Shown: positions 43,915-57,564, numbered from the stretch's first letter. The stretch is DNA of 64,000 bases from Pseudomonas sp. GCEP-101 (GCF_025133575.1 NZ_CP104011.1:3011483-3075482); one strand, 5' to 3'. Program-made: numbers and translations. Notes: generated from the sequence alone by a model not told the origin.

Positions 43915-45978
43915 TCAATGCTCCTTGTCGCCCGGCGCCAGCAGCGGTAGCGGCGGGGAAATCTCGGCGCCCAGCGGGAGACGGATGGTGAAGCAGGTGC
44001 CCACGCCCAGCTCGGACTGCACCTCCATCTGCCCCTTGTGGTTGTTGGTGACGATGAAGTACGAGACCGACAGGCCCAGCCCAGTGCCCTGGCCGACCTC
44101 CTTGGTGGTGAAGAACGGCTCGAAGATGCGCTTGCGCACGTTCTCCGGCATGCCGCAGCCGTTGTCTTCCACCTGGATTTCCGCCCACGGCGGGTTGAGC
44201 CGGGTGCGCAGGGTGATGCGGCCGAGTTCGCCTTCTTCCTCGTCGTCGCGCTGGTGGATGGCCTGGGCGCCGTTCTTCAAGAGGTTGAGCAGTACCTGCT
44301 CGATCTCGTTGGCGATCACCGGCACCGGCCCCAGGCGCGGGTCGTACTCGTGGACGATGTCCAGCGACTTGAAGTCGAAGCCGCCGGTGAGGTCGAAGTC
44401 GTTGCCGGCGATCTCCACCGCCTGTTCCAGCAGCGCGGGCAGCTCGCAGGCGGCCATCTGGCGGTGGCTGCGGCGGCTGAAGGAGAGCATGTGGCTGACG
44501 ATCTTCGCCGCCCGGGAGCCCGCGTACTGGATGCCGTCCAGCAGCTTGGGAATCTCCCGCGCTTCGAGGTAGTGGTTGAGATCGTCCAGGCGCACGCCGA
44601 CTTCGCCGGCCACTTCGAGGTTCTTGGTGAGGTCCGGCGACAGGCGCCGGCGGATGTTCTGCACGTTGTGCAGGATCGCCCCCAGCGGATTGTTGATTTC
44701 GTGCGCCATGCCGGCCGCGAGGCCGCCGACGGAGAGCATCTTCTCCGACTGCACCATCATTTCTTCCATGCCCAGGCGGTCGGTGATGTCGTCGATGCGG
44801 ATCACCGCGCCACGGCCGGTGCCGCCCATCAGTGGGTAGAAGGTCAGGGCGTAGTGCCGTGGGGTGTCGGTGAGGGCCCAGGTCACCCGCTCGACGCGCT
44901 CGACCTTGTGCTGCTCGGCGGCACGGGTGAGCTGCGGCAGGAAGGGTTTGAGCGAGGGGAAGGCGAGGAACACCGGCTGGTTCACGGCGTCGTCCAGGCT
45001 GGTGCCGGAAAGCTGGCTGGCTTCCTGGTTCCACTGGGTGACGTAGAGCTGTTCGTCCACCGCGATCAGCGCCGAGGGCATGGAGTCGATGATGCTGTTG
45101 AGGTAGTGCTGGAAACCGGTGAGCTTCTTCTCGATCTTGCTGCGCACCTGCACTTCCAGCTCGAGCTTGCGGTTCGAGCGGCGGGTTTCCTCGGCCAGCG
45201 ACTGGGCCTGCTCCACGGCCTCCTGGGCGTCGTCGCGGGCGCGCTTGAGCTGGTGCTCGCGGGCTTCGATGCGGGTCAGCATGGTGTTGAAGGCGTCAGC
45301 CAGGCGGCCGATCTCGTCGGCATTGCCGCGCTCGGCGCGCAGGGCGTAGTTCTCCTCGCGCGTCACCTGGCGCGAGAGCTCTTCCAGGCTGCGGATCGGC
45401 CGGGTGATCAGGCGGCGGATCTGCTGGGCGATGAGCAGCCAGAGCAGCACCGACACGGCGAGAATCACCAGGCTGGCGGTGAGCGTGCCGGTGTAGAAGG
45501 CGCCGGGCAGCTCGCTGCTGGCCACCAGCAGCAGGTAACCGCTGTTGCGCCCGGCCTGGGGCAATTCGAACAGGGCGTTGAGGCGGTATTCGTGCTCGCG
45601 CCAGCGTTCCAGGTGGTCCAGGCGCTCGGGCAGCGCCACCGGCCCGTTGCCCGGTGTCTGGGCGATGCGCTCGCCATTGCTGTCGTACAGCGCGGCGGCG
45701 CGCAGTGGCTGGTAGTCATCCAGCTGGCGCAGCAGCACCTGGGCCTGGGTGGGCGAGGAGAGCGCCGGCTCGCTGAGCGCCGGGTTGGCGATCAGCCGGC
45801 CGATGGTCTGCAGGGCCTGGGGGGCGACGCTGTCCTGGGAGATCCAGTAGGCCGCGCTGATGAAGGCGAGGTTGGCGACCAGCATGACGGTCGCCAGCAG
45901 CACCAGCAGGGCGGCGAGGATTTTCTGGCCGACCGGCAGGTCTTCCAGGCGCTGGCGCAGGTTCATGGGAGAAGGCAT
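43915..45978 (-). CDS. membrane sensor histidine kinase (HAMP-PAS-HisKA-HATPase)
   Basis: A 687-residue kinase. Two transmembrane helices (about 19-41 and 165-187) enclose a ~120-residue periplasmic domain. A HAMP domain, a coiled coil (about 240-285), a PAS domain (about 290-400), HisKA with His426 in GMAHEINNPLGAI, and HATPase with N box (EIEQVLLNLLKNGAQA), VEDNGCGMP and GTGLGLSVS follow. The HEINNP box is typical of NtrB/HPK4-type kinases. No cognate regulator is adjacent; a response regulator lies two genes upstream, beyond panE. An alternative ATG lies 4 codons in. Confidence 0.93.
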   Translation of the reverse strand: MPSPMNLRQRLEDLPVGQKILAALLVLLATVMLVANLAFISAAYWISQDSVAPQALQTIGRLIANPALSEPALSSPTQAQVLLRQLDDYQPLRAAALYDSNGERIAQTPGNGPVALPERLDHLERWREHEYRLNALFELPQAGRNSGYLLLVASSELPGAFYTGTLTASLVILAVSVLLWLLIAQQIRRLITRPIRSLEELSRQVTREENYALRAERGNADEIGRLADAFNTMLTRIEAREHQLKRARDDAQEAVEQAQSLAEETRRSNRKLELEVQVRSKIEKKLTGFQHYLNSIIDSMPSALIAVDEQLYVTQWNQEASQLSGTSLDDAVNQPVFLAFPSLKPFLPQLTRAAEQHKVERVERVTWALTDTPRHYALTFYPLMGGTGRGAVIRIDDITDRLGMEEMMVQSEKMLSVGGLAAGMAHEINNPLGAILHNVQNIRRRLSPDLTKNLEVAGEVGVRLDDLNHYLEAREIPKLLDGIQYAGSRAAKIVSHMLSFSRRSHRQMAACELPALLEQAVEIAGNDFDLTGGFDFKSLDIVHEYDPRLGPVPVIANEIEQVLLNLLKNGAQAIHQRDDEEEGELGRITLRTRLNPPWAEIQVEDNGCGMPENVRKRIFEPFFTTKEVGQGTGLGLSVSYFIVTNNHKGQMEVQSELGVGTCFTIRLPLGAEISPPLPLLAPGDKEH

Positions 45979-46026
45979 GGGCGCGTCAAAGAGAAAATCA
46001 GGGGAGGCGGGCAGGGTAGCCCGCCA

Positions 46027-47941
<1,915 letters not shown>

Positions 47942-48025
47942 GGAAAGGATTGTCTCGCAACGGGTGGGAAATGCCGACTCTCGGTGTCAGAGGCCGGGCG
48001 CGGTCTTGTCTGTCAGTTATAATGA

Positions 48026-48580
<555 letters not shown>

Positions 48581-48657
48581 TTCGCTGCCTGACCACCGCA
48601 GCGGAACCTCATCGCCCGGGCGACGTCGCAATTAAGAGTCGCTCGGCGAACACCCGA

Positions 48658-48690
48658 CCGCCATGGCTTGCCATGGCGGTTTTGTTTTTG
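48658..48690 (+). terminator. rho-independent terminator after yajQ
   Basis: CCGCCATGG (48658-48666) and CCATGGCGG (48671-48679) form a perfect 9-bp stem with a CTTG loop, followed by TTTTGTTTTTG. Confidence 0.92.
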
Positions 48691-48719
48691 AAATGGCAAT
48701 AGACAAGGGGCCTGCATCC

Positions 48720-49565
48720 ATGGATATGAATTACGAGCACATCGTCAACAGTGCGGAGGCCTGGACGCCCGTCGTCCTGGCCTATCTGGGCAACGCCTTG
48801 CTGGCGCTGCTGACCCTGCTGATCGGCTGGTGGGTGATCAACCTGTTCACCAATCGCGTGGGCGGGCTGCTGTCCACCAAGCACGTGGACAAGACGCTGC
48901 AGGGCTTCATCGGCAGCATGGTGAACATCATCCTGAAGATCCTGCTGATGGTCAGCGTGGCCTCGATGATTGGCATCCAGACCACCAGTTTCGTCGCCGC
49001 CATCGGCGCCGCCGGCCTGGCCATCGGCCTGGCGCTGCAGGGCAGCCTGTCCAACTTCGCCGGCGGGGTGCTGATCCTGCTGTTCCGCCCGTTCAAGATC
49101 GGCGACTGGATCGAGGCCCAGGGCGTCTCCGGCACCGTGGACAACATCATGATCTTCCACACCGTGCTGCGCACCGGTGACAACCGCACCGTCATCGTGC
49201 CCAACGGCGCGCTGTCCAACGGCATCATCACCAACACCTCGACCCAGACCACCCGCCAGGTGACCTTCGACGTGAAGCTCGCCTTCGACGCCGACCTGGA
49301 TGGCGCCCGCGCCATTCTCAAGGAACTGGCCGAGGATCCCCGCGTGCTCAAGTCGCCGGCGCCAGTGGTGGTGGTTGCGGGCCTGGGTGAGAACTCGGTG
49401 ACGCTGTCGCTGCGCCTGTGGACGGCCAATTCGGACTATTGGGCCGTCACCTTCATGCTCAACGAGCAGGTGCGCCAGCGTCTGCGCGATGCCGGTATCG
49501 ACCTGGCACCCAACAAGGTGGTGCGCGTGGTCAAGGGCGAAGAGGGCTCCGTGCTGGCGGATTGA
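48720..49565 (+). CDS. mscS: small-conductance mechanosensitive channel, MscS family
   Basis: A 281-residue protein, close in length to E. coli MscS (286). Three N-terminal transmembrane helices; the third is the pore helix with the Gly/Ala-rich AAIGAAGLAIGLALQGSLSNFAGG pattern. FRPFKIGDWIEAQG and the VPNGALSN loop of the beta domain follow, then the alpha/beta C-terminal vestibule. It releases solutes on hypo-osmotic shock. I start at 48720 (AAGGGG 9 nt upstream), since an earlier in-frame ATG lies within the yajQ terminator hairpin. Confidence 0.94.
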   Translation: MDMNYEHIVNSAEAWTPVVLAYLGNALLALLTLLIGWWVINLFTNRVGGLLSTKHVDKTLQGFIGSMVNIILKILLMVSVASMIGIQTTSFVAAIGAAGLAIGLALQGSLSNFAGGVLILLFRPFKIGDWIEAQGVSGTVDNIMIFHTVLRTGDNRTVIVPNGALSNGIITNTSTQTTRQVTFDVKLAFDADLDGARAILKELAEDPRVLKSPAPVVVVAGLGENSVTLSLRLWTANSDYWAVTFMLNEQVRQRLRDAGIDLAPNKVVRVVKGEEGSVLAD

Positions 49566-49580
49566 TCCCCGGCAGGAACG

Positions 49581-49610
49581 AAAAAAGGCCGGCGATTGCC
49601 GGCCTTTTTC
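49581..49610. terminator. bidirectional terminator between mscS and ampG
   Basis: AAAAAAGGCCGGC and GCCGGCCTTTTT flank a GATT loop. The A and T tracts on both sides suit the two convergent genes. Confidence 0.92.
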
Positions 49611-49635
49611 ATGGGCGCTGGCGCCTGCGCGGCGC

Positions 49636-51444
49636 TCAGTGACGTTCGGCGCTGGCCTGTGGCGCCGGCGCCTCGGTCGCTTCCTCGGCGCCGCCGTTGG
49701 TCATGTCGCCGCGATTGTGCAGCCACAGCCAGCCGATCAGCAGCAGCGTGGGGACGCCGAGCAGGCCGGTGAAGAAGAAGAAGTGCTCGTAACCCATGCT
49801 CTCGACCATCGCGCCGGAATAGCCGCCGATGAAGCGCGGCAGCAGCAGCATGGTGGAGCTGAGCATGGCGTACTGGGTGGCGGAGAACTTCAGGTTGGTC
49901 AGGCTCGACAGGTAGGCGACGAAGGCCGAGGTGGCGAGGCCGCCGCTGAAGTTGTCGAGCATGATGGTCACCACCAGCATGGTGACGTGGGGCTCCAGCA
50001 CCTTGAGCAGGGCGAAGACGTTCTGCCCCATCAGGTGCGGGTCGTCGATCGCGCCCATCTGCGCCAGGACGGCGAACAGCAGGTTGGTCGCCGCCGATGC
50101 CGCGCCGCCGATGAACAGGATCGGCAGGATGCTGAAGCGGGCGATCAGCACGCCGCCGGCCGCCGCGCCGATCAGGGTCATGACCACGCCGAACAGCTTG
50201 CTGACCGTGGCGATGGTGTCCTTGGAGAAGCCCATGTCGATGTAGAACACGCTGGCCATGGTGCCCATGACGGTGTCGGACATGCGGTAGGTGGAGATCA
50301 GCCCGAGCAGCAACAGCGCCTGCCAGCGGTAGCGGCGGACGAATTCGGTGATCGGCGTCAGCACCGGCGCCATCAGCAGGCGGCCGGGGGCGGAAATACA
50401 GCTCAGGGCGATCAGCAGGTAGAGGATGGCGAGCCACCACTTGCCGCCTTCGACCATGTTGATGAACGCGGTACCGGTGACCAGCAGAATGATCAGCACG
50501 ATCACCGAGACGGCCTGGTGGACGAAGTCGAACTGCGGCAGGCCGCGCCCGTGCACGGCCAGCAACAGCGGGCGGCGCACCTTCGACAGCAGCTCGCGCA
50601 CCGGGCGGATCTGCCGGCGGCCGTGGGGCGTCATGCACACGCCGATGAAGATCGCGTACAGCGCGGCGCGCGGCCAGGCCTGGGCGGTCAGCGCGGTGAG
50701 CATGGCCGGCACGGAGATCAGCAGCACCAGCAGGGTCAGCACCGAGAGCAACTGGTGGTTGAAGGCGAACGCCGAGCTGCCGGCCTGCGGTTGCACGTTC
50801 ACCGGCGGCTCTTTCATCAGCAGGGTGGTGATCAGGCCGGGCAGGATGGCCAGGGAGCACACCGCATAGGTCAGCGCCCAGGCCGACTGGCTGTAGTGCA
50901 GGGCGCTGGAGCCGGCCCATTCGGCGAGGAACAGCACGCCGGCGGTGGCGAACAGCACGGCGACCCGGTAGCCGGTCATGTAGCAGGCGGCGAGGGCGGC
51001 CTGGCGGGTGTTCTCGGCGATTTCCAGACGGTAGGCATCGATGGCGATGTCCTGGGTGGCCGAGGCGAACGCCACCACCATGGCCAGGGCGATCAGCCAG
51101 TTGAGGTGCGCTTGCGGGTTGCACAGGGCCATGCCGAGCAGGCCGAGGGCGATCAGTCCCTGGGAGAACACCAGCCAGGAGCGGCGGCGGCCGAGGCGGC
51201 CGATGAAGGGCAGGCGCCACTGGTCGAGCATGGGCGACCACACCCACTTGAAGGCGTACACCAGCCCGATCCAGCTGGCGAATCCGATGGTTTCCCGGGC
51301 GACACCCGCTTCACGCAACCACACCGAGAGGGTGGAGAGCACCAGCATGTACGGCAGGCCGGCGGCGAATCCCAGCAGCAAAAGCGCGAGGCTGGCGGGA
51401 GACTTGTAGGCAATCCATGCCTCTCGCCAGGAATGCTCTTTCAT
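49636..51444 (-). CDS. ampG: muropeptide permease AmpG
   Basis: A 602-residue major-facilitator permease with about 14 membrane helices that imports GlcNAc-anhydroMurNAc peptides for recycling and so feeds AmpR-dependent beta-lactamase induction. GLPYMLVLSTLSVWLREAGV near the N-terminus and ATQDIAIDAYR in the fourth helix region are AmpG signatures. The length matches the long Pseudomonas form (I recall about 594). Two central helices with a long cytoplasmic loop (about 265-330) set it apart from E. coli AmpG. Confidence 0.94.
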   Translation of the reverse strand: MKEHSWREAWIAYKSPASLALLLLGFAAGLPYMLVLSTLSVWLREAGVARETIGFASWIGLVYAFKWVWSPMLDQWRLPFIGRLGRRRSWLVFSQGLIALGLLGMALCNPQAHLNWLIALAMVVAFASATQDIAIDAYRLEIAENTRQAALAACYMTGYRVAVLFATAGVLFLAEWAGSSALHYSQSAWALTYAVCSLAILPGLITTLLMKEPPVNVQPQAGSSAFAFNHQLLSVLTLLVLLISVPAMLTALTAQAWPRAALYAIFIGVCMTPHGRRQIRPVRELLSKVRRPLLLAVHGRGLPQFDFVHQAVSVIVLIILLVTGTAFINMVEGGKWWLAILYLLIALSCISAPGRLLMAPVLTPITEFVRRYRWQALLLLGLISTYRMSDTVMGTMASVFYIDMGFSKDTIATVSKLFGVVMTLIGAAAGGVLIARFSILPILFIGGAASAATNLLFAVLAQMGAIDDPHLMGQNVFALLKVLEPHVTMLVVTIMLDNFSGGLATSAFVAYLSSLTNLKFSATQYAMLSSTMLLLPRFIGGYSGAMVESMGYEHFFFFTGLLGVPTLLLIGWLWLHNRGDMTNGGAEEATEAPAPQASAERH

Positions 51445-51484
51445 GGGGTGTTTTCCAGCAGGTCAAAAATTCTCGCGAACTTTA

Positions 51485-51928
51485 CTAGGACTGCTCGCCG
51501 CTAGGCCAGCCGTGCCGACGTATGTCCACCCGATCGTTATGGATTCTGACACCCTCCGCACGTAAACGTGCGCGCTGCTCGTTACCCGAGACGCTGCCCA
51601 GGGGCAGGCTGATGCGTCCGCCGGCGGCGATCACGCGGTGCCACGGCAGGCGCGTGCCCTCCGGCAACTGGCTGAGGATGCGTCCTACAAGCCGCGCGGA
51701 GCGGCCCAGCCCGGCGAGCCGGGCGACGTCGCCATAGGTGATGACGCACCCTTCGGGCACCTGGGCGATCACCAGGAAAATCGCCTCGCGACGCACCTGC
51801 AGGCTTTCCAGGCCGAGGTCGGCAGTCGGGGTGTTGGCCGGGAGCTTGGGTGTGGGCATCGAATGCACCGTGGCAGAGGGGCTGACGCTCAGGATATCGG
51901 CTGGCGCAGGTCTGACAAGCCGCGACAT
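51485..51928 (-). CDS. alkyltransferase-like (ATL) DNA-repair protein
   Basis: A 147-residue MGMT-fold protein with the DNA-binding helix-turn-helix of alkylguanine methyltransferases (VITYGDVARLAGLGRSARLVGRIL). The active-site motif reads PWHRVI instead of PCHRV, so the acceptor Cys is Trp. That marks an ATL protein, which binds O6-alkylguanine and hands the lesion to nucleotide excision repair without repairing it itself. AAGGG lies 8 nt before the ATG at 51928. The first ~23 residues look like a non-conserved tail, so ATG 51859 is an alternative start. Confidence 0.9.
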   Translation of the reverse strand: MSRLVRPAPADILSVSPSATVHSMPTPKLPANTPTADLGLESLQVRREAIFLVIAQVPEGCVITYGDVARLAGLGRSARLVGRILSQLPEGTRLPWHRVIAAGGRISLPLGSVSGNEQRARLRAEGVRIHNDRVDIRRHGWPSGEQS

Positions 51929-52052
51929 CTGTCAGACCCTTCCGTCAGTCATTGTGAACTCCCTGCAACTGAGCCGGTCAGTCGTTGCTCTCGCGTCGGG
52001 CTTCTGGATAATGCCCGGCTTTTTGCCTATTCAATCCAGTTGAATTTGACTC

Positions 52053-53054
52053 ATGTTCCCCAGAACCCTGCTCTCCCTTGCCCTCGCGTCCTGCTCTCTG
52101 TCCGCCCTTGCCGACACCGTCTGGCTGAAGAATGGCGACCGCCTCAGCGGCACCATCAAGCTGTATGACGGCGGCAAGCTGCTGCTGGCGACCGACTACG
52201 GCGGGGAGATCACCCTGAAGGCGGACAAGATCAAGACGCTGGAGACCGACCAGAACCTGCTGGTGAAGTACGACGAGGAAAACGGCGAGCACTCCAAGGG
52301 CCTGAAGGCCTCCGACCAGGGCAAGGTCACGCTGGTCAACGGTGAGGCACGCACGGTGGAGCTGGCCAAGATCGAGCAGATGATGCCGCCCAAGCCGATC
52401 CTGGAAGACTGGGTATGGACCGGCAACGTCGACTTCTCCCTGGACCACAAGCGCGCCGAGAACGATGTCGAGGACTACGACATCGACTTCAAGACCAACG
52501 CCCGCCACGGCCGCTGGCGCCACAACCTGCAGGGCGAGTACAACCGCGAGAAGAAGAACGAGTCGGTCAGCACCAACAACTACTCGGCCGAGTACGCGCT
52601 GGACCGCTTCCTGGACGAGCACTGGTTCTGGCAGGGCCAGGCGCAGTACAAGCGCGACTGGGTCGAGGACCTGCAGAAGAAACGCACCCTGGGTACCGGC
52701 CCCGGTTACCAGTTCTGGGACAACGAGCTGGGCGCGTTCTCCCTGGCCACCCTGGTCAACCGCAACGACTACGAATTCGTCGACGACGAGAAGTCGCACT
52801 TCTACAGCACCAGCCTGAAGTGGGACTACAACCGTTACCTGCTGGCCAAGCAGTTCGAGCTGTTCACCAACGGCGAAGTCAGCAAGCCGCTGGAGTCCAA
52901 CGTCGACTACGAACTGGAGAGCGAGGCGGGCCTGCGCTACAAGCTCACCTCCTGGGCATCCCTGAGCCTGAAGGCCGAGTGGGACAAGCTCAGCGGCAAC
53001 GATGGCGATGTCAACGAGCGCCGCTACACCCTGGGGCTGGGGGTGGGCTGGTAG
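52053..53054 (+). CDS. YdiY-like outer-membrane protein (DUF481)
   Basis: A 333-residue exported protein. A signal peptide (MFPRTLLSLALASCSLSALA) is followed by a small beta-rich domain (DTVWLKNGDRLSGTIKLYDGGKL, residues ~21-110), then a DUF481 domain of alternating polar/aromatic strands predicted as an outer-membrane beta barrel, ending in TLGLGVGW with a terminal aromatic residue suited to BAM recognition. Function unknown; some family members are salt-induced. Confidence 0.88.
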   Translation: MFPRTLLSLALASCSLSALADTVWLKNGDRLSGTIKLYDGGKLLLATDYGGEITLKADKIKTLETDQNLLVKYDEENGEHSKGLKASDQGKVTLVNGEARTVELAKIEQMMPPKPILEDWVWTGNVDFSLDHKRAENDVEDYDIDFKTNARHGRWRHNLQGEYNREKKNESVSTNNYSAEYALDRFLDEHWFWQGQAQYKRDWVEDLQKKRTLGTGPGYQFWDNELGAFSLATLVNRNDYEFVDDEKSHFYSTSLKWDYNRYLLAKQFELFTNGEVSKPLESNVDYELESEAGLRYKLTSWASLSLKAEWDKLSGNDGDVNERRYTLGLGVGW

Positions 53055-53065
53055 GCCGTATACCT

Positions 53066-53136
53066 GTAGGAGCGAGCTTGCTCGCGAAGCTTTCAACTCC
53101 GGTACGGGGTCTGTTCGCGAGCAAGCTCGCTCCTGC
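53066..53136. repeat. REPIN-like inverted pair, copy 4
   Basis: Left arm 53066-53088, right arm 53113-53136, 71 nt in all, like copy 3. It lies directly after the YdiY-like gene and 9 nt before a bidirectional terminator. Confidence 0.9.
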
Positions 53137-53144
53137 AAAGGCAC

Positions 53145-53175
53145 AAAAAAAGCCCCGCACTGGCGGGGCTTTTTC
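53145..53175. terminator. bidirectional terminator between the YdiY-like gene and the SDR gene
   Basis: AGCCCCGC (53151-53158) and GCGGGGCT (53163-53170) with an ACTG loop, A6 before and T4 after, between convergent genes. Confidence 0.92.
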
Positions 53176-53188
53176 ATGGGCGGGCGGA

Positions 53189-53947
53189 TTACAGGCGCAG
53201 GCCGCCGTCCAGCTCCAGCACGCGGCCGGTGTAGTAGTCGTTCTCGAGGATGTAGGCCACAGAGTGGGCGATCTCCAGCGGCTTGCCCAGGCGCTTGAGC
53301 GGGATGCCGGCGGTCATTTTCTCCAGGGCCTCGGGCTTCATGCTGGCGACCATGTCGGTCTCGATGAAGCCCGGTGCCACGCCCGCCACGCGGATGCCGT
53401 AGCGCGCCAGCTCCTTCGCCCACACCACGGTGTCGGCGGCAACGCCGGCCTTGGCCGCGGAGTAGTTGGCCTGGCCCATGTTGCCGGCGCGGGAGATGGA
53501 GGAAATGTTGACGATCGCGCCTTCGTTCTTCAGCTCGATCATCTTCGCCGCCACTTCGCGGGTGCAGAGGAACACGCCGGTCAGGTTGACGTCGATCACC
53601 GCCTGCCATTGCGCCAGGCTCATCTTGGACAGCTCGCCGTCCTTGACCTTGATGGTCAGGCCGTCGCGCAGGATACCGGCGTTGTTGACCAGGCCGTTGA
53701 TGGCGCCGAAGTCGCTGGCGACCTGGGCCACCATGTGGGTAACCTGTTCTTCATTGGCGACGTTGCAGATATAGGCCCGGGCGTCACCGCCGGCGGCCTT
53801 GCAGGCAGTCACGGCTTCGTCCAGTTTTTCGGCATTGAGGTCAACCAGCGCGACGCGCGCGCCCTTGCCGGAGAGGTACTCGCCCATGGCGCGGCCCAGG
53901 CCCTGGCAGCCACCGGTGATGATGATGACCTTGTCTTTCAATTGCAT
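53189..53947 (-). CDS. short-chain dehydrogenase/reductase, FabG-like
   Basis: A 252-residue classical SDR. Cofactor loop TGGCQGLG (11-18), NNAG (88-91), catalytic Ser149/150 (IVNISS), Tyr162 and Lys166 (YSAAK). It resembles beta-ketoacyl-ACP reductases, but it is not in a fatty-acid operon, so its substrate is open. I start at 53947, giving [13 protein letters not shown]; an in-frame ATG 18 codons upstream would add an unconserved tail. Divergent from the HugZ-like gene. Confidence 0.92.
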   Translation of the reverse strand: MQLKDKVIIITGGCQGLGRAMGEYLSGKGARVALVDLNAEKLDEAVTACKAAGGDARAYICNVANEEQVTHMVAQVASDFGAINGLVNNAGILRDGLTIKVKDGELSKMSLAQWQAVIDVNLTGVFLCTREVAAKMIELKNEGAIVNISSISRAGNMGQANYSAAKAGVAADTVVWAKELARYGIRVAGVAPGFIETDMVASMKPEALEKMTAGIPLKRLGKPLEIAHSVAYILENDYYTGRVLELDGGLRL

Positions 53948-54054
53948 CGGAACAACCCCACGAACAGTTTCTGGTGAAAGGCCCCGCCGGCAGCTGTGCA
54001 CAGAGTCAGTCCTGCCCGTCCGTTTACGACGGATTCTTTGCGAGGAGTCATAAG

Positions 54055-54792
54055 TTGAGCGTGAAAGCTGCCAAGCATGCCCGAGAACTGCTGCTCAAGG
54101 AATACCGCGGCGTTCTCTCCACCCACTCGAAAAAGTGGCCCGGCTTCCCCTTCGGTTCCGTCGTGCCGTACTGCCTGGACGAGGCGGGCCGCCCGCTGAT
54201 CCTGATCAGCCGCATCGCCCAGCACACCCATAACCTGCAGATGGACGGCAAGTGCTCGTTGCTCATCGGCGAGCGCGGCGTCGACGACATCCAGGCCGCC
54301 GGCCGCCTGACCCTGCTGGCCGAGGCGCTGCTGATCGAAGACGTCGACGCCATCGCCGGCGCCGCCGAGCGCTATTACCGCTACTTCCCCGGTTCGCAGG
54401 ACTACCACATCGTCCACGACTTCGATTTCTGGGTGCTGGAGCCGGTGCAGTGGCGCTTCATCGGCGGTTTCGGCGATATCCACTGGCTGGGGGCGAACAG
54501 CGTGCCGCTGGCCAATCCCTTCGTCGGCGAGACGGAAAAAAGCATGGTCGAGCACATGAACAGCGACCACGCCAACGCCATTGCGCACTACGTCGAACTG
54601 GCCGGCCTGCCCGCCGACAAGGAACCGCAACTGGCGGGAATTGATACCGAAGGTTTCCACCTGCGCATCGGCCAGGGCCTGCATTGGCTGCCGTTCCCGA
54701 CGCCGTGCGGCAATGCCGGCGCGGTGCGCCAGGCGCTGGTGCAGCTCGCCAAGGCGGACGCCTGGCCGGGCAACGAGGTGATCCAGGCCTAG
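54055..54792 (+). CDS. HugZ-like / pyridoxamine-phosphate-oxidase-fold protein
   Basis: A 245-residue protein with a split-barrel flavin/haem-binding domain ([29 protein letters not shown] through ~160) and a C-terminal DUF2470-type domain ([23 protein letters not shown]). This two-domain layout is seen in HugZ haem oxygenases and related proteins; haem degradation is plausible but not shown. Start TTG at 54055, with GAGGAG 8 nt upstream, as the ATG upstream gives an unrelated extension. Confidence 0.87.
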
Positions 54793-54879
54793 CAAGCCTT
54801 GGTCATTCCCTTGAAAAGGGCGCGGGGCGTCGCCACCTAGCTTTCTACCCGGGCAATGACCCCGCCAAGGATTTTTTCA

Positions 54880-55347
54880 ATGCGAGTTCCCCTGTTCCTG
54901 ATTCTGCTCTTCCCGCTGATCGAGCTGGCCGTGATGATCAAGGTCGGCAGCGTGATCGGCGTGGGCTGGACCCTGCTGCTGATCATCGCCGGCGCCTTCA
55001 TCGGCGCGGCGGTGCTGCGTGTGGCCGGCGTCGCCACCGCACTGCGCGCCCGCGAGCGCCTCAACCGCGGCGAACTGCCCGAGCAGGAAATGCTCGAAGG
55101 CCTGGTCATCGCCCTGGGCGGTGGCTTGCTGATGCTGCCGGGCTTCATCAGCGATGCGGTCGGCCTGCTCTGCCTGATTCCCTTCACCCGCCGCTTGATG
55201 CTGGGCCGCGTGCGCCAGCGCATGCAGGAGCAGGCCGAGCGCCGCCGCGCCTTCGCCGACGATCCGGCCGCCCAGCAGCGTGGCGGCCCCAGCGTGATCG
55301 AAGGCGAGTACCAGCGCCGCGAGGAAGACCGCGACCGCCTGCGTTGA
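54880..55347 (+). CDS. fxsA: FxsA family membrane protein
   Basis: A 155-residue inner-membrane protein with three or four hydrophobic helices in the first ~110 residues ([67 protein letters not shown]) and a charged tail. FxsA is known for suppressing phage T7 exclusion by F plasmid PifA when overproduced; its normal role is unknown. The ATG at 54880 has AAGG upstream. As in E. coli, it lies just before groES. Confidence 0.93.
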
Positions 55348-55405
55348 GCCGGAGTGGCGTCGGCCGCTTTGCGCACCCCGCCTGCAAAAATTTTTTCGTC
55401 ACACC

Positions 55406-55434
55406 CTTGAAATGCCTTGTAGCGACCTTATGTA
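55406..55434 (+). promoter_or_regulatory. sigma-32 type heat-shock promoter of groESL
   Basis: CTTGAAA (55406-55412), a 13-nt spacer, then CCTTATGTA (55426-55434), near the RpoH consensus (CTTGAAA, then CCCCATnT). It lies 147 nt before groES. I looked for the CIRCE operator (TTAGCACTC-N9-GAGTGCTAA) and did not see it, so HrcA control is unlikely. Confidence 0.7.
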
Positions 55435-55451
55435 CCGGTCACCGCAAGGTC

Positions 55452-55498
55452 CCTGTCTACGACAGGCTGCTCTTTTCGCGACTCGCCCGTCGAGTCGC
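55452..55498 (+). promoter_or_regulatory. two perfect hairpins in the groES 5' leader
   Basis: CCTGTC-TAC-GACAGG (55452-55466) and GCGACTCG-CCCGT-CGAGTCGC (55478-55498) are perfect stems in the leader of the predicted heat-shock transcript. They may stabilise the mRNA or tune translation. No ribosome site is sequestered, since AGAG lies near 55570. Confidence 0.6.
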
Positions 55499-55580
55499 AA
55501 ACCGGCGCCGCCGGATTCAACAAAACCTGCCGGACATCGATCCGGCCGTTGGAAATCACTGTTTTGGGAGAGTTACGACT

Positions 55581-55874
55581 ATGAAGCTTCGTCCTCTGCA
55601 TGATCGCGTCGTTATCCGTCGCAGCGAGGAAGAGACCAAGACCGCAGGCGGCATCGTGCTGCCGGGTTCTGCCGCCGAAAAACCGAACCGTGGCGAAGTG
55701 GTCGCCGTCGGCACCGGTCGCGTGCTGGACAACGGTGAAGTTCGCGCTCTGGCAGTGAAAGTGGGTGACAAGGTGGTCTTCGGCCCGTACTCGGGCAGCA
55801 ACGCCATCAAGGTCGACGGTGAAGAGCTGCTGGTGATGGGCGAGTCCGAGATCCTCGCCGTCCTGGAAGACTGA
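55581..55874 (+). CDS. groES: co-chaperonin GroES
   Basis: A 97-residue GroES, the heptameric lid of Gro[16 protein letters not shown] start, the mobile loop region [16 protein letters not shown], and the C-terminal SEILAVLED are standard. GGGAGAG precedes the ATG. It forms an operon with groEL, 49 bp downstream. Confidence 0.99.
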
Positions 55875-55911
55875 TTCCCGCGTCCAATCCAACCCACTGA
55901 ATTCGATTTAG

Positions 55912-57564
<1,653 letters not shown>

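Noticed and set aside
55348..55580. CIRCE operator before groESL
   Set aside because: No TTAGCACTC-N9-GAGTGCTAA or close variant is present; the visible promoter is sigma-32 type.
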